Shown one piece after another: positions 7,914-13,648 of a DNA stretch of 15,419 nt; positions within the stretch are counted from its first letter, which is position 1, and every line of letters starts with the position of its first letter. The stretch covers positions 1-15,419 of the forward strand of contig LFTM01000289.1 in NCBI GenBank assembly GCA_001513505.1, read 5' to 3'. Made by a program: the position numbers and the translations under genes. Source of the DNA: Clostridiales bacterium DTU092 (lineage in GTDB: Bacteria > Bacillota > Clostridia > Caldicoprobacterales > Caldicoprobacteraceae). The notes beneath the pieces were generated by a model that saw only the letters and a program-made list of their open reading frames with translations, did no database searches and had not been told where the DNA came from.

Positions 7914-8102
7914 CAAATCTATAAAAATACTGAATATTTTTTAAAATTTTATAAAATTTTTTAGGATTATTCTCGATATTATTTCAAGATATTCAAAAAA
8001 CATATACTCTATGAAACCGTTTAATATCGTTAAGTTCAGGGCAATCAAAAATTTTTTCATATCTATACACCGGCATATGAGCATATTTTTTACGTCTTGA
8101 TC
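7914..8102. other. AT-rich divergent spacer between purR and the ttcA-like gene
   Basis: The intergenic region 7850-8210 is 361 bp. Apart from the promoters and palindrome listed separately, this middle part is very AT-rich, with runs such as ATTTTTTAAAATTTTATAAAATTTTTT near 7935-7961 broken by shorter motifs. I see no open reading frame with a ribosome site, no stable GC hairpin, no tRNA and no PurBox in it. It could act as an UP element or a bent regulatory region for either divergent gene, but the sequence alone does not show this. Confidence 0.5.
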
Positions 8103-8131
8103 TTAACTGTACGATACCGATGTGGTATAAT
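8103..8131 (+). promoter_or_regulatory. Sigma-A-type promoter of the ttcA-like gene
   Basis: TTAACT (8103-8108) and a perfect TATAAT (8126-8131) lie 17 bp apart. The predicted start near 8138 gives a leader of about 70 nt, which includes a short palindrome AAAAAAGCTTTTTT. Confidence 0.65.
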
Positions 8132-8210
8132 AAAAAAGCTTTTTTGAAGCCTTTGAGAAAAGCGGGAATACTGCTTAAAAATAAGCTGGCATACAGGAGA
8201 TGAAACTGAT

Positions 8211-8921
8211 ATGAAAAGAGCCCTTGGATATGTTCGAAAAGCGGTAGAAGACTTTAATATGATTCAGGAAGGGGATCGCATCGCAATAGGGGTTTCAGGC
8301 GGAAAGGACAGCTTAACCCTGCTCAAAGCTCTTAAGCTGTACCAGCGTTTTTCGCCTGTTTCCTATCATCTGGAGGCCATAACCATTACCATGGGTTTTG
8401 ATAATTTTGACATTACACCGGTTGAAGAATTCTGCAGGGAACTGGATGTGCCTTTTACCGTAGTAAACACTATGATTGGTAAGATAATCTTTGAGGAAAG
8501 GAAGGAAAAAAACCCCTGTTCCCTCTGCGCCCGGATGCGCCGGGGTGCACTACACGACGCTGCCCTTGAACTGGGATGCAAAAAAGTGGCACTGGGACAC
8601 AATCTGGATGATGCCCTGGAAACATTTTTCCTCAGCCTGTTTCATGAGGGAAGGTTCAACACATTTTCCCCGGTAACATACCTAGATCGTAAGGACATAA
8701 CCCTTATCCGGCCATTAATATATGCACCTGAACCTGAAATCATAGGAACGGTCCGCCGCCAGAATATACCGGTTGTTCCCAGCCTCTGTCCGGCTGCCGG
8801 ACACACTCAGCGGGAAGAAATGAAGAAACTACTGCGCAGCCTTGCAAAGACATATCCAAACATAAGAGAACAAATGCTTACAGCGCTTAAAAGCAAGCAC
8901 AACAGAAATCTGTGGGATTAA
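8211..8921 (+). CDS. TtcA-like PP-loop tRNA-thiolation protein
   Basis: This 236-residue N-type ATP pyrophosphatase is the only gene on the plus strand. The PP-loop SGGKDS is at residues 29-34. CSLC (Cys103, Cys106) is followed by RMRRG, then GHNLDDALETFFLSLFHEGR (129-148), then Cys193 in SLCPAAGHTQRE. This layout matches E. coli TtcA, which puts 2-thiocytidine at position 32 of some tRNAs. TtcA uses a [4Fe-4S] cluster held by three Cys, and all three appear to be kept here. Related PP-loop subfamilies act on other tRNA positions, so the exact substrate is not settled. AGGAG lies 11 nt before the ATG, a somewhat long spacing. The gene has its own promoter and shares a terminator with convergent fabZ. 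Confidence 0.85.
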   Translation: MKRALGYVRKAVEDFNMIQEGDRIAIGVSGGKDSLTLLKALKLYQRFSPVSYHLEAITITMGFDNFDITPVEEFCRELDVPFTVVNTMIGKIIFEERKEKNPCSLCARMRRGALHDAALELGCKKVALGHNLDDALETFFLSLFHEGRFNTFSPVTYLDRKDITLIRPLIYAPEPEIIGTVRRQNIPVVPSLCPAAGHTQREEMKKLLRSLAKTYPNIREQMLTALKSKHNRNLWD

Positions 8922-8940
8922 ATTTAAAACCAACAGTAAA

Positions 8941-8972
8941 AAAGTCTCCATCCTATCCATGATGGAGACTTT
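8941..8972. terminator. Bidirectional terminator between the ttcA-like gene and fabZ
   Basis: A perfect 12-bp stem (AAAGTCTCCATC, 8941-8952, with 8961-8972) encloses an 8-nt loop. On the minus strand it runs into CTTTTTTAC, a good U-tract for fabZ transcripts. On the plus strand it is followed by TTTCTTTGTCT, a weaker tract for the ttcA-like gene. Confidence 0.88.
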
Positions 8973-9007
8973 CTTTGTCTAATCAATATTTAGCTTAAGG
9001 CTTCAGG

Positions 9008-9436
9008 TTACCCGTTGTCCACCAGGGCAAACATGATCTCGCCTTCAACAGCAACTTCATCCTCTACTAAAGCCTTGACAAATCCTTTACCCATTCTTCC
9101 CCTTATCCTGTTAATCTTAGCCTCTAAACGCAGTTGATCCCCGGGAACAACCTGCCTGCGGAACCGCAGTTTGTCTACCCCGGTGAAAACGGGGATTTTT
9201 CCCCTGTTGTTCTCATCATGAAGCACAATAACTGCGCCAAGCTGGGCCAGGGCTTCCAGTATCAATACCCCCGGCATTATAGGCCTCCCGGGAAAATGCC
9301 CCTGGAAAAACCACTCGTTAGCAGTGACATTTTTTATTCCCACAGCTTTTTCACCCGGGACAAACTCTATGATCTTATCTATGAGCAGAAAAGGATAACG
9401 ATGGGGAATATACCCCATTATTTCCTGTATATCCAT
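9008..9436 (-). CDS. fabZ: 3-hydroxyacyl-ACP dehydratase FabZ
   Basis: FabZ dehydrates 3-hydroxyacyl-ACP in type II fatty acid synthesis. The 142 residues form a single hot-dog domain. The catalytic His47 lies in QGHFPGRPIMPGV and Glu61 in LILEALAQLG, and the N-terminal IPHRYPFLLID motif is intact. The ribosome site GAGGAGG is formed by the last codons of flhP, and only two bases lie between the flhP stop and the ATG, so translation is probably coupled. As in B. subtilis, where fabZ (ywpB) follows flhP, it sits at the end of a flagellar unit. No separate promoter is visible in front of it, so it may depend on the flhO promoter or on one inside the flagellar genes. Confidence 0.97.
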   Translation of the reverse strand: MDIQEIMGYIPHRYPFLLIDKIIEFVPGEKAVGIKNVTANEWFFQGHFPGRPIMPGVLILEALAQLGAVIVLHDENNRGKIPVFTGVDKLRFRRQVVPGDQLRLEAKINRIRGRMGKGFVKALVEDEVAVEGEIMFALVDNG

Positions 9437-9438
9437 TA

Positions 9439-10164
9439 TTACCTCCTCAGATTGTTAGCAATGCGTTCCATTTCATCAGCGGCCTGCAGCATTCTTGAAC
9501 TGAGCTGATAAACCCTCTGAGCAAGTATCATCTGGGTCACTTCTTCAGCCATGTCCACGTTTGAAGCCTCCAAAAACCCCTGCCTTACATTGGCCATACC
9601 CGCATACATGGGAGGACCGCTGGCTTCGGTTTCAACAAACTGATTGTTGCCTACAGCCGCCAATCCTTCAGGGTTGGGAAAGTCTACAATACCTAAGCGG
9701 TAGGGCAGTAAACCGTAATCATCAACCTCAATGGGCTGTCCGTTATAATCCAGAACATACTCACCCTGTGCAGTTACAAGACGGTTTACATATTGACCCC
9801 CCACCAGCTCGCTGGATATCTTAAAACTTCCGTCCCTGGTATAGCGAACAGTTCCGTCCTGATGAAGAACCGCGAAAAATCCCGGTCCATCTATGGCAAA
9901 GTCCAGAGGACGATCGGTCTGCTGCAGCGCACCCTGTTCAAAATTTCGTTGAGTGGCAGCCAATCTGCTTGCGTTCCCTACCTGCAGGTTTGTATTCTGG
10001 CCATCCCTTCTTACTTCCATAGCAGAATACAGCAGATCCTGGAATGCAGCACGGACTTTTTTATACCCTGTAGTGTTTGTATTGGCTATGTTGTTTGATA
10101 TAATATCCATATTTTGCTGCTGAGTCACCATTGACGACGCCGAACTGTATAACGCACGGATCAT
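9439..10164 (-). CDS. flhP: Flagellar rod protein FlhP (FlgG family)
   Basis: This is a flagellar basal-body rod/hook-family protein of 241 residues. The N-terminal helix MIRALYSSASSMVTQQQNMD is followed by SNNIANTNTTGYKK, the family signature. The middle has LQQTDRPLDFAIDGPGFFAV and RYTRDGSFK. The C-terminal helix begins EASNVDMAEEVTQMILAQR and ends DEMERIANNLRR. These features are closest to FlgG, the distal rod protein; in B. subtilis the paralogue at this locus is FlhP. The ATG lies 11 nt after the flhO stop, with AGGAGG overlapping that stop codon. A classical flgG may exist elsewhere in the genome, so the name rests on position as well as sequence. Confidence 0.9.
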   Translation of the reverse strand: MIRALYSSASSMVTQQQNMDIISNNIANTNTTGYKKVRAAFQDLLYSAMEVRRDGQNTNLQVGNASRLAATQRNFEQGALQQTDRPLDFAIDGPGFFAVLHQDGTVRYTRDGSFKISSELVGGQYVNRLVTAQGEYVLDYNGQPIEVDDYGLLPYRLGIVDFPNPEGLAAVGNNQFVETEASGPPMYAGMANVRQGFLEASNVDMAEEVTQMILAQRVYQLSSRMLQAADEMERIANNLRR

Positions 10165-10175
10165 ATACTCTCCTC

Positions 10176-10928
10176 CTATACGCGTCCGATCTCATTTACC
10201 GTTTTATCCAGGGTCTCATCGATCATCCTGATGATCTGGGCATTCGATTCATAATTGCGCGTAGCGGTCACCATTTCAACCATTTCTTTGACCGCATCCA
10301 CATTGGAACCTTCAATATAATTTTGCATGACTTCTCCCTGATAATCCAGAATCTGATTATCCGGATCCGAATTTATGAACAGGTTGTGACCGGCCTTTCT
10401 AAGAGCCTGGGGATCCTCAAAGTCAACTATCTGCAATCGATCAACATATTGATCATTGACAAATATGTAGCCCATTGAATCAACTGTGAAATCTTCAGTA
10501 CCTATATAAATCGGACCCGTCTCACCGGCTACAGGCCATCCGTCTGCCGTAACCAGATATCCCAGACTGTCCAGCATAAAGCTTCCATCCCTTGTATACC
10601 GCTCACCGTCATCAGTAATGATAGTGAAAAATCCCGGTCCGTTAAGAGCCATATGGGTGTTTACACCGGTATGCTGCAATATACCCTGCTGGTACGATGT
10701 CACAACCTCTTCAACGGTAACACCATGATTTATGGTCCCTATAGGCTGGCTTGAAGGTGACTGTCTGTTATTTAACCTGAGCAGCAGTTCATCGCTGAAT
10801 GACCGGGTTACCACCTGATCCTTCTTATAACCATAGGTATTAATATTGGCAATATTGTTAGCCACGGTGTCCAACCTTCTGGCCTGGTGGATCATGCCGG
10901 TAGCGGCAGTATACAAACCCCTTGTCAC
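10176..10928 (-). CDS. flhO: Flagellar rod protein FlhO (FlgF/FlgG family)
   Basis: This is a second flagellar rod-family protein, 250 residues. It starts MTRGLYTAATGMIHQARRLD followed by ANNIANINTYGYKK, and contains LQHTGVNTHMALNGPGFFTI and RYTRDGSFM. It ends with a helical segment beginning EGSNVDAVKEMVEMVTATRN and closing IDETLDKTVNEIGRV. With FlhP it forms the rod that joins basal body to hook. The start is GTG at 10928; no ATG lies nearby and the conserved N-terminal helix begins here. The ribosome site is weak (AAGGA 14 nt, TAGGG 2 nt upstream). The mbl terminator cuts it off from mbl, and a sigma-D-like promoter precedes it. Confidence 0.9.
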   Translation of the reverse strand: MTRGLYTAATGMIHQARRLDTVANNIANINTYGYKKDQVVTRSFSDELLLRLNNRQSPSSQPIGTINHGVTVEEVVTSYQQGILQHTGVNTHMALNGPGFFTIITDDGERYTRDGSFMLDSLGYLVTADGWPVAGETGPIYIGTEDFTVDSMGYIFVNDQYVDRLQIVDFEDPQALRKAGHNLFINSDPDNQILDYQGEVMQNYIEGSNVDAVKEMVEMVTATRNYESNAQIIRMIDETLDKTVNEIGRV

Positions 10929-10991
10929 AACCCTACACCGTCCTTATATATTATGATATATTCTTGTCCAAAATAATCCTTCTCTTATATA

Positions 10992-11019
10992 TTATCGTCA
11001 TCTTACCCAATAATCTTTA
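10992..11019 (-). promoter_or_regulatory. Sigma-D (FliA)-like promoter of flhO-flhP-fabZ
   Basis: On the minus strand TAAA (11019-11016), 16 bp and GACGATAA (10999-10992) match the flagellar sigma consensus TAAA-N15-GCCGATAA with one base difference in the -10 and one extra spacer base. It lies between the mbl terminator and flhO. A weak sigma-A alternative, TTGGAC-N17-TATAAG, lies closer to the gene. Confidence 0.55.
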
Positions 11020-11032
11020 GTATATATTCAAA

Positions 11033-11059
11033 AAATGCTAAGGTCAAACCTTAGCATTT
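11033..11059 (-). terminator. Intrinsic terminator after mbl
   Basis: A 12-bp stem AAATGCTAAGGT (11033-11044 with 11048-11059) has a 3-nt loop and is followed on the minus strand by six T (11035-11030). It starts about 30 nt after the mbl stop. Confidence 0.9.
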
Positions 11060-11090
11060 GGTCCGCATTCGTATCAAGCACCCGGCAGCT

Positions 11091-12125
11091 CTAAAAATCC
11101 AATGCATCTCCCCGGGCATAACTCCTGACCGCCAAAGATCCGTATACATCAAGAGCTTCCAGCACTCTGCCCGTTCCAAGCGCAACGCATGATACCGCAT
11201 CTTCCATAACATGTACCGGAATCTTGCTGTGTACCTGTATAAGCTTATCCATACCATTCAACAAGGCTCCGCCACCCACCATGACAATACCCCGCTCGCT
11301 TATATCGGAAGCCAGTTCCGGAGGCGTTCTTTCCAGCAGAGCCTGTACCGCCTCCACAATTGCCTGTAACGGTTCCTCCAGTGCTTCAGCAACTTCGCTG
11401 GAGGTTACAGACACGGTTTTAGGCAGCCCCGATATGAGATTTCTTCCGGTTATCATCATGGATTCATTGTTGTCTTCCTGCGGGAAAGCCATTCCTATCT
11501 TTATCTTCAAATCTTCAGCTGTTCTCTCTCCGATTAAAAGATTGTATTTTTTACGCATATACCTGATTATAGCATCATCAAATTCATTTCCGGCTACCTT
11601 AATGGAATTCGATACCACAATGCCTCCCAGGGAAATAACGGCTATATTGGTAGTACCGCCGCCGATATCTACCACCATATTTCCATAAGGTTTGCTGATG
11701 TCGATACCCGCTCCTATAGCAGCAGCAATGGGCTCCTCAATCAAATATGTACGCCTTGCCCCTGCTTCATATGCAGCATCCAGCACCGCTCTCTTCTCAA
11801 CTTCCGTAGCACCGCTGGGTACGCATACAACTATACGGGGTTTAAACAGCAACGGCCGGCCAATTATCTTGTTTAAGAAATACCTCAGCATCCTTTCGGT
11901 AACTTCGTAGTCCGATATTACACCGTCCTTCAACGGCCGGATGGCAACAATATTCCCCGGCGTCCTTCCTATCATCTTTCGTGCTTCTTCACCCACTGCA
12001 AGTACTTTGTTGGTATTTTTATCGATTGCAACAACTGATGGTTCTCTAAGGACTATTCCTTTTCCTTTTACATATACCAATACGCTGGCCGTTCCTAAAT
12101 CTATACCGATATCCCTGTATATCAT
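11091..12125 (-). CDS. mbl: MreB-family rod-shape protein Mbl
   Basis: This bacterial actin forms membrane-associated filaments that direct lateral wall synthesis. With the ATG at 12125 it has 344 residues. The actin nucleotide-binding motifs are present: DIGIDLGTA near the N-terminus, IEEPIAAAIGAG with the presumed catalytic Glu (about 130), VDIGGGTTNIAVIS (about 152-165) and GGGALLNGMDKL. KVLAVGEEARKMIGRTPGN resembles Mbl more than MreB, while VCVPSGATEVEKRAV is MreB-like; its place next to spoIIID supports Mbl. In phosphate motif 2 an Asn replaces the usual Asp/Glu after GGGTT. An in-frame TTG two codons upstream (12131) is an alternative start; AAAGGACAGG precedes both. Confidence 0.93.
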   Translation of the reverse strand: MIYRDIGIDLGTASVLVYVKGKGIVLREPSVVAIDKNTNKVLAVGEEARKMIGRTPGNIVAIRPLKDGVISDYEVTERMLRYFLNKIIGRPLLFKPRIVVCVPSGATEVEKRAVLDAAYEAGARRTYLIEEPIAAAIGAGIDISKPYGNMVVDIGGGTTNIAVISLGGIVVSNSIKVAGNEFDDAIIRYMRKKYNLLIGERTAEDLKIKIGMAFPQEDNNESMMITGRNLISGLPKTVSVTSSEVAEALEEPLQAIVEAVQALLERTPPELASDISERGIVMVGGGALLNGMDKLIQVHSKIPVHVMEDAVSCVALGTGRVLEALDVYGSLAVRSYARGDALDF

Positions 12126-12163
12126 GTGCAAACCTGTCCTTTCATTGGTATTGTTAAAATATT

Positions 12164-12191
12164 CTTATAGGATATTCTAGCTTCTTCCTAA
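12164..12191 (-). promoter_or_regulatory. Weak candidate promoter of mbl
   Basis: On the minus strand TTAGGA (12191-12186), 16 bp and TATAAG (12169-12164) lie in the 107-nt spoIIID-mbl gap. The -10 matches 5 of 6 and the -35 only 3 of 6. No terminator is seen between spoIIID and mbl, so read-through is also possible. Confidence 0.3.
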
Positions 12192-12232
12192 AAATCCTCT
12201 TTTTTTTATATAATTTTTTCCTTTTCGGGTTT

Positions 12233-12505
12233 TTACTCGGTATTTGCTTTTTCTTCTCTCATTTTCTTATATTTCATGCGGGTAGCTCTGCCGCCTCTTA
12301 TGTGCCTTTCAGCTTTGTTCTTTTCCAATATTTTTTTTACTTCCTCCCACATCATGGGATTAATCTTGGGAAGCCGTTCAGATACATCTTTGTGTACTGT
12401 ACTTTTGCTTACTTTAAAAACCTTGGCCACCTCCCTTACGGTTGCCTTGGATTCAATCATATAATTAGCTATTCCTATGACCCTTTCTTCTATATAATCC
12501 TTCAA
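12233..12505 (-). CDS. spoIIID: Sporulation transcription factor SpoIIID (TTG start)
   Basis: SpoIIID is a mother-cell DNA-binding protein that activates or represses sigma-E-dependent genes. I place the start at TTG 12505: AGGGGGG (12520-12514) lies 8 nt upstream, and the resulting N-terminus MKDYIEERVIGIANYMIE aligns with B. subtilis MHDYIKERTIKIGKYIVE. The frame extends six codons further to a GTG at 12523, but that start would put the ribosome site inside the gene. The product is 90 residues. A helix-turn-helix runs over TVREVAKVFKVSKSTVHKDV (22-41), then SERLPKINP and a basic tail HIRGGRATRMKYKK that also contacts DNA in the family. Mbl follows, as in B. subtilis. Confidence 0.96.
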   Translation of the reverse strand: MKDYIEERVIGIANYMIESKATVREVAKVFKVSKSTVHKDVSERLPKINPMMWEEVKKILEKNKAERHIRGGRATRMKYKKMREEKANTE

Positions 12506-12575
12506 ATTCAAGACCCCCCTCACAATAATCCCTTAATAGCCGCAGCCTTTTTAACTTTTATTATTGAGTTTATAC

Positions 12576-12604
12576 ATTATTATGCAGAAAATGGCCCATA
12601 TAGA
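12576..12604 (-). promoter_or_regulatory. Candidate sigma-E-like promoter of spoIIID
   Basis: On the minus strand TCTATATG (12604-12597), 12 bp and CATAATAAT (12584-12576) resemble the sigma-E pattern (ATA-rich -35, CATAnnnT-type -10). It lies between the spoIIQ terminator and the gene. In B. subtilis spoIIID is sigma-E-dependent. The match is partial. Confidence 0.35.
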
Positions 12605-12625
12605 AGGAAAAAAGCAAAAAAGAAA

Positions 12626-12657
12626 AGGGTTCCGGGAGTTCTTATTCCCGAAACCCT
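12626..12657 (-). terminator. Intrinsic terminator after spoIIQ
   Basis: A 12-bp stem (12626-12637 with 12646-12657, one G-U pair in RNA) is followed on the minus strand by TTTTCTTTTTTGCTTTTTT. It begins 17 bp after the spoIIQ stop and isolates spoIIID from it. Confidence 0.9.
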
Positions 12658-12674
12658 GACCTGTTATATCCGGT

Positions 12675-13577
12675 TTATTCAAGATACTCTTTAGGATCTA
12701 CGGCTTTACCTTCTTTTAAAACCTCGAAGTGCAGATGAGGAGGATCAAGTATTTCACTGGAGGCTGTTCTTCCCACACCGCTTATGATCTGTCCCTGCTC
12801 TATCTGCTGATTAACGGTAACCATATCTTTTGTAGACAGATTGGAATATCTGGTTTTAAGTCCATTTCCGTGGTCAATGGTTATTATAATCCCCATCAAT
12901 GGATCCTCTTCCACGCTCTCAACAACACCTGCCAGTACGGCTTTAACCTCGCTGCCCAACGGACATTCAAAGTCAATTCCGCTATGGGTTGTCCACTCCT
13001 TGAGCGTTCTGGAGTATACCAGGCTGTCCATGGCAAAGTCCTTGTATATCTTGCCTTGTACCGGCTTTTGCATTTTTAATTTAGACTTAGCAGCGCTTGT
13101 CGCAGAGCCGGGTTCAACATTTGCCTGGACAAACTTCTTATCCGAAGTGCTGGCCGGAACCGATTCCTTGACCTTACCATCCGTTTGACCTGTCTTTTCT
13201 TTTTCCTGGGTCCTGGTTACGTCATTTTCCTGCGTTTTTTCCGTTATATCTTCCTCTTCCTGTTTTGCCGGAGCCTCGACCACATCCTTTATTTTTATAT
13301 CAACCTTGTCTGCTTCCTTACCTGCGTCGGTCTCCTGCACCACCTCTTCACCGGCACCTTCCTGCTCCTCAGATTCCTGATGCTCAGTCAAATTCCTGTC
13401 CTGATCTTTATTCAGAAGCCAATTATCCCAGTTTCCGGATGTCCACAAGGCCGTAGCCGTAATTAAGCAAATACACATGAATAAAATTATATAAAAACCC
13501 TGTTTGTTTATAAAACGTTTAAAACTCTGTCTGTTAAACGTTTTTTTCATACCTTCTCTGAATTTAGCAAAGTTCAT
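12675..13577 (-). CDS. spoIIQ: SpoIIQ-like forespore M23/LytM engulfment protein
   Basis: SpoIIQ is a forespore membrane protein whose LytM domain meets mother-cell SpoIIIAH across the intermembrane space during engulfment. The 300 residues have a basic cytoplasmic N-terminus, one membrane helix (about 27-45) and an acidic Glu/Lys/Gln-rich linker (about 55-160). The M23 domain follows (about 170-298). All four metal ligands are present: His198 and Asp202 (THSGIDF), His281 and His283 (HLHFEV). B. subtilis SpoIIQ lacks the first His, while clostridial SpoIIQ proteins keep it. GGAGGTGAT lies six bases before the ATG. The gene follows spoIID, as in B. subtilis. Another M23 envelope peptidase cannot be excluded from the domain alone; the locus makes SpoIIQ the best name. 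Confidence 0.9.
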   Translation of the reverse strand: MNFAKFREGMKKTFNRQSFKRFINKQGFYIILFMCICLITATALWTSGNWDNWLLNKDQDRNLTEHQESEEQEGAGEEVVQETDAGKEADKVDIKIKDVVEAPAKQEEEDITEKTQENDVTRTQEKEKTGQTDGKVKESVPASTSDKKFVQANVEPGSATSAAKSKLKMQKPVQGKIYKDFAMDSLVYSRTLKEWTTHSGIDFECPLGSEVKAVLAGVVESVEEDPLMGIIITIDHGNGLKTRYSNLSTKDMVTVNQQIEQGQIISGVGRTASSEILDPPHLHFEVLKEGKAVDPKEYLE

Positions 13578-13598
13578 TTATATCACCTCCATTTCTGG

Positions 13599-13626
13599 AT
13601 TTTATCCAAAAAATAAAAAATAATAC
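13599..13626 (-). promoter_or_regulatory. Sigma-F-like promoter of spoIIQ overlapping the spoIID terminator
   Basis: On the minus strand GTATT (13626-13622), 14 bp and GGATAAAAT (13607-13599) fit the sigma-F pattern GYATA-N15-GGnnAnAnT, with one -35 mismatch and a spacer one base short. The -35 lies in the 3' arm of the spoIID terminator hairpin and the spacer is its T-tract. The predicted leader is about 15 nt and just contains the ribosome site. Confidence 0.45.
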
Positions 13627-13648
13627 AGGTATTTGAAATTACCTGTAT
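13623..13648 (-). terminator. Intrinsic terminator overlapping the spoIID stop
   Basis: A 9-bp perfect stem ATACAGGTA (13648-13640 with 13631-13623 on the minus strand) has an 8-nt loop. It is followed by TTATTTTTTATTTTTT. The 5' arm covers the last spoIID codons and part of its TAA. Confidence 0.82.
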
